64,000 bases of DNA from Chrysogorgia sp. JL179-B06 (taxonomy: Eukaryota > Cnidaria > Anthozoa > Scleralcyonacea > Chrysogorgiidae): assembly GCA_035772405.1 (NCBI GenBank), contig JAYKKM010000134.1, positions 289,501 to 353,500 on the forward strand. Direction: 5' to 3'. The translations under genes were made by a program, and so were the position numbers. Each line of letters begins with the position of its first letter. Position 1 is the first letter of the stretch. Below, piece after piece: positions 45,142 through 56,102 of this stretch. Below the pieces are notes generated by a model. That model had not been told where the DNA came from. It saw only the letters and a list, made by a program, of their open reading frames with translations, and did no database searches.

Positions 45142-45808
45142 GTATATATATATATATATATGGATCAATGGCCAGTCGGCCACCGGGCGAGTGGAATATA
45201 TGTCCATCAACCACTATCTGGTTGGTTGCCCTGTTCACCAGGAAGAAAGTAAGGCCAAAAACATAGAGAAAACACCAGCAATCAACGCGAAATACGGCTT
45301 GCTAAGAAAACAAAAACACATCGATACTATTAGGTCAAAAGACCGTGAACAAAGGCGACAAGTTTGGTGATGCTTACAATATTAAATGTGACTACAGACA
45401 ATAGCTGCTAGGTAAGTGACTTAAATAATAGCCAATAGGTCTGGATATTTTAATCGGTAGTATATACACAAGCTTTCTCTGCCATTGTTATGCTTTTTCA
45501 TAACAATGGTTATGCTTTTGCTTTTGCTTGCAAACACTGGTCCCTGAATGTTATTCAGATTATTACTAGGCAATAGCCGAGTGTTTTGCTAGCATCTCGA
45601 GTGCCATTATTACTCGACATTATAACTTAAAATGCGTCAAAACGACAAAATCTACGCGAGGAACACGTTAGCTTATGCTTTATTGAGTTATAATGATGAC
45701 ACAGTTTTTTGAGCTCAATCAGACCATAGACCCATCAGACAGCGTGTTGTTGCTCATTTACTTCCGATTATTTTATAATACTAGATATAATTCCATGGAT
45801 GTGTCAGC
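45142..45808. other. unassigned sequence
   Basis: Starts with a short (AT)n (45,142-45,160). A 28-base hairpin (CCATTGTTATG ... CATAACAATGG) lies at 45,482-45,509. No gene supported. It may contain a degraded LTR of the adjacent Ty3/Gypsy copy, which I could not identify. Confidence 0.4.
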
Positions 45809-46706
45809 TCAGCCACCAAGCAAGTGAAATGCACCTTGATCATCCTGATTAATATGTTTATCATGGTGATATAATTTACTGTAATGCATGTATAAATTCT
45901 GCATCTGTGTACTGTTGAATGGACCATTGTCCGATATTTGTACATCTGGATTGCCGTATGTTTCGTAAATATCTTCTAGGCCTAGTATAACTTTGTCCGC
46001 TTTTGTCGACGTAACCAATTTCGCTGCGGGGAATCTTGATGCTAGATCTTGTAATACAACCACATGCTGCTACTGTTTCCTAGCACTTCTCTGGCACTTG
46101 TTGTGGTTTAATTGGCTCTTTCGTCTTCTTGTGCACGAACACGCTGCAGTCGTTGCATTATTTTACAAACTCCTCCACCATGTCATGAAAAAAGAAGTGA
46201 TATCTGAGTCGCCATTTCAAACCTTCTTGTCCTGGATGTGCTCCCTTGTGGGCTGTTTCATGTAGCTTAGTTGGAAGGAAGATCCTTTCACCTATGGGCA
46301 TAATGCCGTTTCCTGTAACCGTGAGCTCTGGCAGGATGGTTCTAAAACACTGAACTTCGGCAGGTTCTGTCTTCGGGATCCAAGTCTGTCCCTTGTTGAT
46401 TATACCTTTCGTAGAGTTTGGTCGTCTTGCGATACCCATGCAGTCGATAGCTGGGGTGGTGTGAAGATAGATTGTTGTAGATACAGTAGATTGTTGAGGT
46501 CATCCGCTTCTTTTTGCTCTTCCCTGGTAGTTTCTCGATCGGTTTGGCGTGTCGTGATAGGTAATCCCATTGATTAATTTTTCCACATTGGTATACTGCA
46601 CAGTAAATCTTATGTCCTGGTGGCGGAGTTTTATTCTTTCGGTTCGAATGGAGCCTTTTCGGTTGCCGTTGAAGATAGAGCATAATGGTTGATGGTCAGT
46701 TACCAC
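45809..46706 (-). pseudogene. Gypsy RNase H and integrase remnants
   Basis: The RNase H end has VTDHQPLCSIFNGNRKGS (about 46,700-46,645) followed by LRHQDIRFTVQY. The integrase N-terminal finger is HETAHKGAHPGQEGLKWRLR (about 46,260). The core includes VVLQDLASRFPAAKLV and QISDNGPFNS (about 45,930), which hold two catalytic Asp. Pieces lie in at least three frames. Confidence 0.8.
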
Positions 46707-47690
46707 TTGTATTTCGGTCGGGGAATCTACAATGTAGTTGCGAATTCTTCTTAAAGCAAAGTCAATGCTGAGGGCTTCAAGTTCAATTTGTGTATACCTC
46801 TGCTTTGCCTTGCTTGTTGTTCTAGATGCTAGACTCCTAGTCCGGTATTGTGTGCGTCGGTTAGTATTCGAGAAGTCTATTTTCTTTCAATCTTTCTATC
46901 AACGCTTCGTACGCTGCATTGTGTTCTTTTGTCCATGTGAATCGGGTATTTTTCTTAGTCAGTTCCCTCAGTTTCGCTGCGTGTTGTGCGAAGTTTGGAA
47001 TAAAATACGCGTTGGACTGGATCACTCATATAGGTCATTTCGATTGTTCGATTTGCCGAAATGCCGACTTAAAGTCCATCTTTGAGAAAACTGTAGCGCC
47101 ACTGAGCTTGAAATGGGCAGATTTGATGCTTGGATGGCTTTATTAACGTTGCACGCGTCGAGGGTCATACGAATGGCGCCGTCAGCTTTGGATGCAATGA
47201 CCGTATTGGAGACCCAAGATGCTGGTTCTGTAGGCGGATGTTCTTCAATTACGTCTTGCTCTATCATCTTTTCAATTCCTTTGGCAGCACATCCCTTCAA
47301 GTGATATGGTACTGGTCGTGCTGGTGTAGCGACGGATTTAACACTGGCGTCGACATGCAGCTTAACTTGGTGGTTTTTTAACTTTTCGAGGCGTTCGAAA
47401 TTTTGCGGGAAGTTCTTCAGGATATCTTGAAGTGATTCCTTGTTGCCTGATTGGATCATCCGTACTGGTTGGAAAACGTCGGGTTCAGCGTCGAACTTGA
47501 TTTCCCAAGATGTTCTGCACTTTGTCCTGCAAATACTGTACATGTTCACATGGGCTGTCCATAATGTACCAGTCGACTGGGATGGATGTACAGGTAGCTC
47601 CACATGTGACCGCGCATTTGGCAATTCTATCCACTGGTATTGTGGGGCTGTTATATGGCTTGATCTTGGTTTTGGTGTTAATCATGCGTG
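46707..47690 (-). pseudogene. Gypsy protease-end and RT N-terminal region, RT catalytic core missing
   Basis: VKLHVDASVKSVATPARPVP, then EKMIEQDVIEEHPPTEPASW and IRMTLDACNVNKAIQ (about 47,365-47,140) are textbook Ty3/Gypsy RT fingers. FSKMDFKSAFRQIEQSK follows in another frame at about 47,090, then the sequence jumps to connection-domain residues. The segment that should carry the YxDD box is absent, so a deletion near 47,036 removed the catalytic centre. RNase H start residues (ELEALSIDFALRRIRNY) lie at about 46,780-46,735. Confidence 0.78.
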
Positions 47691-47737
47691 GATTCTTTCT
47701 CTTCCGATTTTATTTCATTAATTGCTTTCTTTTTCCT

Positions 47738-47779
47738 GCATACTGTTTCGTAGTGGCCAATTGCATCGCAGAAGTTGCA
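47738..47779 (-). pseudogene. Gag-type CCHC zinc knuckle
   Basis: CNFCDAIGHYETVC fits Cx2Cx4Hx4C exactly, followed by RKKKAINEIK. It lies upstream of the RT on the same strand, as expected for the gag/protease junction of a Gypsy element. Confidence 0.75.
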
Positions 47780-48135
47780 TTTACTGTTTTTTTCTCTGCA
47801 GTTTTTAGTGCAAAGTTTTTTAAACTCTGCAGTATTGTGATGGGTAACGAAAATTCACACGATATATACATGCATATATATAGAGAGTCAATCAGTGACC
47901 GATAATGATAATTTACTTAATTTGTGAATGGAAAAGTGAATGTGAAGTTCCTGGACAATATGAGGGCAGACCGTTAAGTGAGTTATCAATGGTTTTTTTG
48001 CGTGTCAAATTGTAATGTAGTTTGATTTCGATATCTTAAATATTTCATGTCTCGAATATAAGATGATGTGTCGCCCGGGTTTTTATGTTAACATGCTACT
48101 GCGGTCAATGCGCACGTGCGAGCTGAATTTTGATA

Positions 48136-48755
48136 AACAGCATGGCCAAGGTGCGAGCGATATAGTTCGTCTCGCGAGACAGACTCGAACGTCAGAATTT
48201 GCGAGCTAAGGAGAGACTGGTTGATTGAACATGATTTGGAACTTTTGAGGGATCGTCGAGAGATTGAGAGATACATCGATGGGGAACTCATTAACTTTAT
48301 AGATAAAAATTACGTACATACAAATGTAAAAGTTACAAGGGTAGAAACCGATGTTCCCTGCAACAATAATATCCTAGCTTGTTTAGGTCAGTAATGTGTT
48401 TTTCCCAAAGTACACTCGCTAGTGCTTGGAAACAAAGTTATACTATGAAAGAAAACCAAAACCTCGTAATGTATTTCAGCTAGATAATGTGATTTTGTAT
48501 TACTGGGTCAACCCAGTCCAATAGAGAAAACATTCTTAGATATTCCTGAATTATATTCTTTGAAATTCCACCGTGCATGCACTGGGCGTGGAAACTACTA
48601 TCAGTTTTTTTTGCACGATGAGAAAGAATGCAGATTTCCCAAAGCCAACACCAGTTCCTGTGTGCTTAGTATACCAGTTTTCCATTCAAAACATGTTTCG
48701 TTCAAAGATGATATCATATTTGCTATATTAACCAAAGGATTTGAATATGCTTGAT
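48136..48755 (+). pseudogene. Unassigned two-piece ORF
   Basis: An open frame without ATG (48,136-48,392; RRDWLIEHDLELLRD, then ERYIDGELINFIDK) ends near a donor-like TTTAGGTCAGT. A second frame (about 48,522-48,755; LDIPELYSLKFHRACTGRG ... ILTKGFEYA) follows. The compositions look protein-like and the spacing would suit two exons, but the phases do not clearly agree. No family recognised. Confidence 0.25.
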
Positions 48756-48949
48756 TTTTTAATGTTATATTGAACAGTTAATAGTATAACACAATGTACA
48801 AATAATTTGGGCCTAGTTGTTCAAAGCTGATTAGCACTGATCTTGGGTTAAAGACTGACCTGCTGTTTTATTTCAGTACATGGTCTGTTTGATTACAGTA
48901 CTGCTCAGAAATAACCAAACGAAAACCGCGGTCAATCCTCGGTCGAACC

Positions 48950-49255
48950 TACAGTACTGCTCAGAAATAACCTAACACTGCGTTCGCGTTCCGAACGCGT
49001 TCGGAACATCATTGTGACTTCACTTAAAAAGTTAATGGAAGACTTCGTTAATTTCTGACTTTAGTAAACTTATAAACGGATTTAACTTGATCATTTGATT
49101 GCTGGACTGGTTATGGTATATGTTCACTAGACGAGATTAAAACAGAAAGTATATCGTTCGGAACGCGTTCCGAACGCGTTCGGAACGAGAATAGAACGCG
49201 TTCCGGTCGCGTTCGAAAAGCGTTTTTCGTTAGGTTAATTCTGAGCAATACTGTA
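48950..49255. mobile_element. 306-bp non-autonomous TIR element
   Basis: The left end TACAGTACTGCTCAGAAATAACC is mirrored at the right as the complement of TACAGTATTGCTCAGAATTAACC. Flanks GGTCGAACC and GGTCAAACC form a 9-bp duplication with one change (or 8 bp). Subterminal GTTCGGAACGCG/CGCGTTCCGAAC palindromes recur about six times. A solo copy of the left end precedes it at about 48,894. Probably hAT or Mutator group. Confidence 0.8.
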
Positions 49256-49514
49256 GGTCAAACCTGAAAAAAAATTAACATAAAAAAATTGTTGAAAAAG
49301 AGATTGAATAAAACAAAATGAAACAGCACTATATTGCACTATTATTTACATAGTCGTCAACTAAATTATGAAATTAAATGAACCAAAATAATATGGATTG
49401 GAGGATAAATGTACGTTATATTTGGAATAAACTAAACCGTTAAAATAATAAATCCGTTAAATCGCTAGTCACTAAAGCCCTATAGATCACACTCTGTATT
49501 TACTAAGATAGTGA
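49256..49514. other. unassigned sequence
   Basis: AT-rich; nothing supported. Confidence 0.4.
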
Positions 49515-50789
49515 ATGAAAATGAATACGTTAGGTAATGAACAGCAGAGAGTTGTTTACATTGTTACATACAGTAGAGCAAATACGGAAAGGTTCCCAAT
49601 GAGAAAATCTTTTGCCGATTTAGTCGTTGAAGCATGGAGAGTTATCAGCATAAGAGTGCAGCACTGGGTTGTTTCTTTCCTCATGCAGACGTTGAAACAA
49701 GTGAAGAGATGAACCGCTACCACTATCATATGGCTTTAAAGCTGACCAAGAAATCATGATGGCTGCAGGTGCGAAATTTTCTTGATCAGCAATACAATGT
49801 GAAAGTGAACTTCAGTGATAATCACAACACCTATTACAGTGCATACACTTATGCCACTAAGGAGGATCAGGAACCATTTCATTCACAAAATCACCCAGAT
49901 CTTCGCAATCCGCCCAAAACGGAAAAGGCCATAGCAAGTAGGAAGAGGAAAACGTCCAGATAAGCTTTATCCCAACGGGGTAACAAGAAGAAATGGAGAG
50001 AGAAAGCGCTAACCGTTTATGACGTTTCACTGTTACCCAGAAACGTGAAGGCAAAACATGTTTAGCCGAATTCATTGCGAACAAAGGGAACGGTGTGGTG
50101 GACGAGGCGTTTTCCGTAGCTAAAGAATTTGGCGAGGCAGAGGCCAAACTTGCCAGATCGCGAAAGGCACGGCTGGATATTTTGGAGGAGGCGAGGAACG
50201 GATGCTGTATTGATGGATGCGAGGGCAAGTGGTTTGACGCCGCCATTCAACTGCTTCATAACAACGGTATAGCACTTACAGCATTCTGTAACGCTTTGTA
50301 TACAGCTCTAAAAAATGGTCGGGGAAAATATCAGAACGTTTTCATCCATGGGCCAGCGAATAGTGGGAAAACATTCATGTTATCACCCCTTAAGACGGTG
50401 TACCACACCTTCTGCAATTCTGCAACGGGTTCGTTTGCTTGGATAGGCGCCGAGGAAGCAGAGGTCATTTTCTTGAATGACTTCTGCAGTGATGCAGTGC
50501 TACTTTTATTGCCTGGGGAGATCTTTTGCAAGCACTTGAAGGAGACGTCGTTCATTTTCCCACGCCAAAAACTTTCTCCAGCAGAGATTTAGAGCTATCT
50601 AGCGACACACCGTTCTTCGCAACAGCTGATGCCACGCCAGTACTTATAAAAGGAGGCTGTATTGATCGTGCGAATCCTGAGATGATGAATGTCAGGTGGC
50701 GATTCTTCCATTTTTGGAAACAAATTCCAGAATCTATGCAGCTTCAACTTAAATCCATGCGTTGCCAAGTTCATTTTCGACAACAGTGA
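49515..50789 (+). pseudogene. HUH endonuclease - SF3 helicase Rep-like protein (broken)
   Basis: Rep proteins nick one strand and unwind DNA for rolling-circle or rolling-hairpin replication. The N-terminal part (VVYIVTYSRANTERFPMRK, about 49,550) leads, after a shift near 49,655, to RYHYHMALKL (about 49,715), the metal-binding HxH box, and YYSAYTYATKED (about 49,835-49,870), which supplies the nicking tyrosine and following lysine. The helicase half has a Walker A loop GPANSGKTFML (about 50,350) and an acidic IFLNDF Walker B-type strand (about 50,470). After a shift near 50,510 comes EGDVVHFPTPK, then PFFATADATP and a final RWRFFHFWKQIP. At least three shifts and a TGA near 49,757 break it. 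Parvovirus- or CRESS-derived, or from a Rep-type transposon, are all possible. Confidence 0.72.
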
Positions 50790-51282
50790 CATTTGATCTG
50801 TTCGGTTTCGTACTTTCAATAAATAAACAGTGCTCATGTACAGTGCTCGCCTATATATGTTGTAAATACATAGAAAGTTTTGGCGCAGATACAACTTTAA
50901 TCTGCGACACCTGTTTCTCAATATCTCTGCGATAATTTCACGTATATTCCGTGCCGATTACACTTCGTTTTCATGTATTTTCTACAGTGCTCACCAAAGT
51001 GTGCTGAAATAATAACGAACCTTACTCTGCTTTTAGATAGGATTGTGGTGAGCCCTGTCAGAAATCACGCTAAATTACACTTGGTCGACGAAATGCGACA
51101 CTGTGTATGGAGACGTAAAATAGCTGATACAAATTTAATATTTTTTTGGTTTACTACATCACATATATAACACAAATTTACATGCATTCCACTGAGCACT
51201 GTTGCTGAGAACTGTTGCGTCGAGCGCACACATACTTTACTGTTTAATAATGTTAATAATAACAGGTTCATATCATACCTCA
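50790..51282. other. unassigned; probable 3' flank of the Tc1/mariner copy
   Basis: CAGTGCTC words recur (about 50,828, 50,839, 50,985, inverted at about 51,192), one of them CAGTGCTCACCAAAGTGTG. They could be Tc1-type terminal sequences, but I could not pair a full set of ends. No gene seen. Confidence 0.4.
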
Positions 51283-52230
51283 TCAGTATTTGGTTCTATA
51301 GCCTTTTGTTTTAAACATAATTTCTATTCGCTTTGGCATACTTTCAATCTATTACATCGATAGGCATGCTACGCAAACATTCAATCACTCTTTCTTGAAA
51401 TTGTTGAAACGACTCTGAGCAGGAATCTTAAGAAGCTTCGCCTCAATGTCTGTCACAACTTCCATAGCAACTTTGCTTGTTTGCGAAGGATCATTATCCA
51501 TTACAAAGACACGTCTACCTAAATGTTTGGGTCCCGCCCTTCGAAAACAAATGTTAACATGTTCGCGGATAAATCTGCTGAAAAATGGGCCGTCCTTCTT
51601 TTGATCCCCCTTTCCAGATGCTATAGCCACAATAACATGAACGCGTCATCCGCCAGGTAACTATTTGGTTCCCTTTCCGGTAAACATCAGCCCTTCGCCT
51701 TTTCCCTCCATATCCTTGAGTTTCCTGTCGTGGCGCTGCCCATCGGATTGTGCTTGTGCACAAACGATACCCCGTCCAGATAAAAAGCCACGTCATCTTT
51801 CCAAAAATTGGGATTTCGAATCACACACAACTTCATTTTTCGGCCAAACCGCCGCCGAATGATTCGGTCTTTCTCAGTGAGCAATACTTTTTTGCGACGT
51901 TGAAAGTAGCCATAGCCATTCTCATTCAAAACACGTGAAAAGGTTCGCCTACTAGCCTGATGCACTAGTCTGAGAGCACTTCACTGAGATGTCCCTTTTC
52001 TTTCCTCAAGTTTTTGAGGCATCGTAGCAGTTCCCGGACACATCTTTTGTCAAGTTTCCTTGGTCTTCCGTTTTTTTGTACTTCTACTTCTTTCCTGACA
52101 CTAAGTTTTCTTGCGCATATTCCCTGTGATTTTACACCGCTTTGCTATAACTGGAAACGAAAAAAACACATTCCTCTCGCAAACATCGTGCAAACGCTGT
52201 TTGCTCTGCTGATATTGCATTACATTTCAT
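51283..52230 (-). pseudogene. Tc1/mariner-type transposase (broken, third catalytic site deleted)
   Basis: The minus strand gives an HTH region with NGRPRKLDKRC (about 52,065), then RRTFSRVLNENGYGYFQRRK and LTEKDRIIRR. The first catalytic Asp is in FYLDGVSFVHK (about 51,770-51,740), the second in VFVMDNDPSQTS (about 51,510). The strand transfer region that should follow LLKIPA (an SPDLNPIE-type box) is missing, and the sequence jumps to FQQFQERVIECLRSMP and the terminal RIEIMFKTKGYRTKY ending at 51,283. Several stops and shifts occur. An internal deletion removed the last acidic residue. Confidence 0.82.
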
Positions 52231-52424
52231 TACTCTTCTCTTGCTTTTGATCCTTTTGACCAAATTAATGGCTCAATTACCTTGACGTCACTAACGATTT
52301 CCCACAATCTTTTCATTATTAACGTAATTGTGTTCTAATCGAAGTGGCTTACAGTACTTCGCAATTCTGATGCATATTGTAATCATGCACATTTTCATGT
52401 GACGACATTGTTGACAGTAGGTAA

Positions 52425-52445
52425 CCCCCCCCCCCCCCCCCCCCC
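52425..52445. repeat. Poly-C run (21 bp)
   Basis: 21 consecutive C, placed exactly where this copy diverges from the palindrome sequences at 58.2-58.4 kb (shared ...GCGAGCAAAGGGATGCCGAC follows). Possibly marks a recombination or insertion scar. Confidence 0.95.
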
Positions 52446-53580
52446 ATATAGCGAGCAAAGGGATGCCGACAGGAAGTGACTTAATAGGATTAAGTGTGAA
52501 TAATAATGAGCGTACGTACAGAATAATAACGAGACGTTGCGTTCGTGAGTTGGTCTGCACGCAATATGTAATGTGAACGAAAAAATTGACATCCCGTACA
52601 AGATTACTCGCAATACCAAAACAAAGGACATTGAAACGAAACGCACGAAGAAGGATTATCGATTAATCGTGTATAATAAACGTATTATTGTTGATGAATA
52701 CAAAACACTACCTTATGCCGGTTATGGGTACTGATTTTTATGTATATATTCGTATGTTTGCAAAATAACTTGATCCCATCGAACGTTTCGCCATTATTCT
52801 TTTAGTAATTGGCAATGAGCGTACGTACAGAATAATAATGAGCGTACGTACAGAATATGGAACACATAATTTAAGCCATTCGTTTATATTCTTTTGTAAA
52901 TTTGGTGGTTCTTAAAAGAACCGTTTTGTATTTGTCTTTGCTGCTGCAACCATATGCTTCAACTTCTGATTATAGACTAACTTTCATTTTGTCAAGAAAC
53001 TTCCTCAGTATATCATACTCTTCAGAAATATATCCATGGCTAACACACGCGTACCAAACCTTTTCAATAAACTCTTCGTTAGTAAATGTTTCATCATCAT
53101 CGTCAAAATCGGGAACCCATTTCTCTCTCTCTTCCTCTGTCAAATCATTTAAGATTTTATTCTCAAAATTAGAATAACACATATTGACGCTAAGTACAAG
53201 TCGATTCTTCGCCATAAACAGTATGTCGATAGTCATGTTGTGTGCACAAACTGTGTAAAGCGGAGTCCCAAGCGTACGTACGCAGGAATTATATAATTTG
53301 AACAAGAGCGTACGTACGCATTAGTCCTTGAATAAGTAAGAGATGATCCCCTGTGTTGCTATGTTTACTTTAGCGTACGTACAGAATTATAATGAGCGTA
53401 CGTACACACTAGCCCTTGAATATTGTTGCTGTTTACTTTAGCGGGCGTACAGAATAATAATGAGCGTACGTACAGAATAATAATGAGCGTACCGTCACGC
53501 TGCAATCACGTGAGTTGGTCTGCGCGCAATATGTAAAGTGAACGAAAAAGTGTAGCTTTCGCTTATCCATCACGGTTCAG
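52446..53580. repeat. Dispersed copy of palindrome-end sequence with CGTACGTAC motif cluster
   Basis: 52,450-52,625 matches 58,365-58,565. GAGCGTACGTACAGAATAAT units occur at about 52,509, 52,817, 52,839, 53,394 and 53,463, with variants at 53,271, 53,305, 53,373 and 53,440. A shared leader (GCAATATGTAA-GTGAACGAAAAA) recurs at 52,560 and 53,527. A short open frame after it (about 52,577-52,733, DIPYKITRNTKTKD ... YAGYGY) varies in its 3' half. Confidence 0.75.
52970..53305 (-). CDS. Hypothetical acidic 111-residue protein
   Basis: The frame holds LNDLTEEEREKWVPDFDDDD followed by a helix (EEFIEKVWYACVSHGYIS) and ends DKMKVSL. A start inside the frame at MAKNRLVLSVNM (about 53,215) is more likely than the first ATG-like codon, because CGTACGTAC motifs precede it. 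No family recognised. It lies between motif clusters of the second virus-like region. Confidence 0.45.
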   Translation of the reverse strand: MFKLYNSCVRTLGTPLYTVCAHNMTIDILFMAKNRLVLSVNMCYSNFENKILNDLTEEEREKWVPDFDDDDETFTNEEFIEKVWYACVSHGYISEEYDILRKFLDKMKVSL

Positions 53581-53754
53581 ACTATTAGCTACGTCACTAT
53601 TTATAGATTGTGTACCTATTTATTCATGTTTGTAGTATTTATTATGTATGCTAGCAACTAGTTGGATGGCAAACCGGAGTGAATGAATCAGTCTATTTTT
53701 TTGGTTAGGGTTTTTTGTCCATCAATCTAGTTTATTAGATTTATCACTCGTTTA

Positions 53755-53945
53755 GGTGAACGGAATAACCCAACAGGCTAGAAGCCCAATCGATAGAGCC
53801 TTGCGAGAGCCTACGATTTAAGGTCGTTGTCCGAATAATTTGCTGGTATTATTGCAAAGGCAGCACTTTCTCCTCATTTATTTTTAAGACTCCGAGTGGT
53901 GACCCGACCGGCCGGTAGCCACTAGACCACAACAGCTGGTCGAGA
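53755..53945 (-). mobile_element. Possible tRNA-derived SINE
   Basis: On the minus strand, GTTGTGGTCTAGTGGCTACC (about 53,935) resembles a tRNA A box and is followed by a GGGTCACCACTCGGAGTC stretch at about B-box distance, an AAATAAATGAGG segment and a tRNA-unrelated tail. No B box with perfect consensus is visible. Confidence 0.35.
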
Positions 53946-54424
53946 TACATTTAAGATACATTGTGTAGTATGACATAGGCAAGAACGCGTTTGCATATTT
54001 ACATCATGTTTGATTTTGGTTTCATCTAACATGCGAGCGGAGTTCATTGAAGCGTTTGTGAATAATTTAACCGACATTATGCAAACTGCATGCTAAGGTA
54101 TACATGTCAATCAGAAACATTTATATAGCGAAGAATAATGTTTTTTCTGCAAAGAAAAAGACAATTTCTTCAAACTCTCGTGATCATGGTAATACTCATA
54201 AGTATATTATTGAAGTAAAGAGCAGATCCGGTTAAGTTTGAGTTTGTGTTAGTTTATTAAGCTGGCAATACTGCCTGTCACAAAGGTATATGTTGTGGGC
54301 GAGAACGAGCATGTCCAGTAACGTCATAGCGCATAAATTAATTTGGACATATTAACAAACACACGCATTAAGTTTCATTGTAATTTATTTCGAAGTAATA
54401 AGGTTTACATGTTTATAATGACAT
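53946..54424. other. unassigned sequence
   Basis: No gene or repeat supported. Confidence 0.4.
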
Positions 54425-55088
54425 CTATTTATATACATATGTACAAGAATTAATAGCGTAGCCATTGATTACAGACGCTAGTTGTATCGCCAGTGTCCAA
54501 GCACTTGTTTTCCTTCGTATTAGGTTTACATGCTTTTTGCTGTCGCCTCTTATTAGAAACAGTGGTCTCTCCATGCTGTGATATTCCAGCTTTGTTGTCT
54601 GGTTTGGTAATGCGAGGGTGCTGCTTTTTCTTTGCAGGTCTTTTAGTTCGTTAGTTATTAACGAAAGATTGTTCGTGCTGTTCTCTTGCATCTCTGAGAC
54701 ATTGAATAAAGTTCATTTCCATATTCTTTTGTCGTTTCAAAACGCTTTCCAACGTTTTCTGTATATCAAGTTATTTCTCAACAACAAAAGTTTCTTTATC
54801 ATTCGCCGATGGATTTAATCTTGCTTGAGTAAGATAATGTTGCCTTTCTTCACAGGAAAGTTGATGAAAGTCAGCCAAATGGTTGGACAACTTTATTAAA
54901 CGTTTTTTCCCACAAATATTCCCAACAACAAAAGTTTCTTTGTCATTCGCCGATGGATTTAATCTTGCTTGAGTAAGATAATGTTGCCTCTCTTCACAGG
55001 AAAGTTGATGAAAGTCAGCCAAATGGTTGGACAACTTTATTAAACGTTTTTCCCCACAAATAGGACAATCCTTTCGCATTCGTGGCAT
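54425..55088 (-). pseudogene. C2H2 zinc-finger protein with duplicated finger (virus-like region 2)
   Basis: Starts MPRMRKDCPICGEKRLIKLSNHLADFH: a CxxC...HxxxxxH finger, with LSCEERQHYL following. The entire finger-plus-spacer block (about 141 bp) is repeated in tandem at 54,920-55,060 and 54,780-54,915, but the second finger has lost its first Cys pair (NICGKKRL). The frame stops soon after (about 54,780), then a related frame (54,691-54,425, TNNLSLITNELKDLQ...) continues. It lies immediately downstream of a polymerase B fragment on the same strand. Confidence 0.6.
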
Positions 55089-55110
55089 ACTGCAAACTGA
55101 TTGCTGTATT

Positions 55111-55372
55111 TCACTTCACAGACATAAAGTCCCGGAGTCCCGAAGGTCCCTTCAGCACCTTCGCGCACACCTCTTGGAGATTGCAGGCCGATGCAATAGT
55201 CAGGCATTTCTCAAAAGGATCAATATCGGTGACGGAACGAAACAGTTCACGAAATTCAAGACAGCAACGTCGAAGGATATCAACGTCCGAACGGCAATAC
55301 TTGAGGATTTCTTCTTTAAAGTTAAACACGTAATTGTTGGCTTTCAGTTCATTTCCCTCAAACGGAATAATT
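55111..55372 (-). pseudogene. Protein-primed DNA polymerase B fragment
   Basis: On the minus strand, PFEGNELKANNYVFNFKEE leads into ILKYCRSDVDILRRCC, matching the Exo III box (YxxxD) of protein-primed family B polymerases, then FRELFRSVTDIDPFEKCLTI and ASACN, which is typical of the Polinton-type enzyme. Only about 85 residues remain; the catalytic palm motifs are absent. The reading frame then runs into non-homologous residues. Confidence 0.75.
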
Positions 55373-55494
55373 TATAAAACGGCTAACAATACTAATTACT
55401 TTCTGTTAGGTATGCCCCGTTAAAGTAAACGTTGAAAAATATGTATACGTTTGTAACTGATATAAATATTTTTTAACTCTATATATTTGTGTCG

Positions 55495-55695
55495 CGTATT
55501 AATAAGGTTTTATATATCTCCATAAGTGCCCTTGTTTCTACACATGCTTTCAGGCGAAATATGCAAATATCGGCCGTAGGATAAGTTGGCCTAGCAACGT
55601 TTTGAAAGCAATTCCTTCCACACGTTTTAAATACTGAACAGTTGTTCACACTGCTTCCCAAAGTGTTTCGTCGACACAAGAATCGTTTAATCGAT
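55495..55695 (-). pseudogene. Diverged member of the ETxREVVRRT small-protein family
   Basis: In one minus-strand frame, NDSCVDETLWEAV then TTVQYLKRV matches the pattern of SYEEETFREVVRRTAEDLKH in the palindrome arms. An internal stop separates the two parts. It lies just outside the left arm. Confidence 0.4.
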
Positions 55696-56102
55696 AAACG
55701 AAGGTTATATAAGTGATAATTCTCCCGAAATGATTGCTCGGCAAGTTATTTCTGCCGATTTGAACGCTTATGCTATCAACGCTTAATGGACATCAGGTGG
55801 ACAAATTTATTCAAGCTGCTAGTTTAGTTAGTCTGCTTTATATCCTCGTTCTAACACTTCACTCGGTCGTTCTCTATGAAGTAAAGCCGTTCAACCAATT
55901 TAAAACTCTTAGATATATTACTTTTTCTGCCAGGAAACCTTATTTTGTAATTCCTGATCATTTTGCGAATGGTTTCTTCCGAATACTTTACGCCAAAACT
56001 AAGTATAAGATTTATTATTTTTCTATGTCGCTGCGTTTGAGATCTTCAACAGTTCTTCACACTGTTTCCCGAAGGGTTTCTTCCCCCATTGGAATCCCGT
56101 AT

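Larger units (their letters stand above)
45809..47860 (-). mobile_element. Ty3/Gypsy retrotransposon, internally deleted
   Basis: On the minus strand the order is gag zinc knuckle, RT N-terminus, RNase H, integrase zinc finger and integrase core, all in about 2 kb where an intact pol would need more. Many shifts and stops are present. I found no LTR pair. Confidence 0.82.

Noticed and set aside
50790..51282. Defined terminal inverted repeats of the Tc1/mariner copy
   Set aside because: CAGTGCTC words recur but I could not find a matching pair at both sides with TA flanks.
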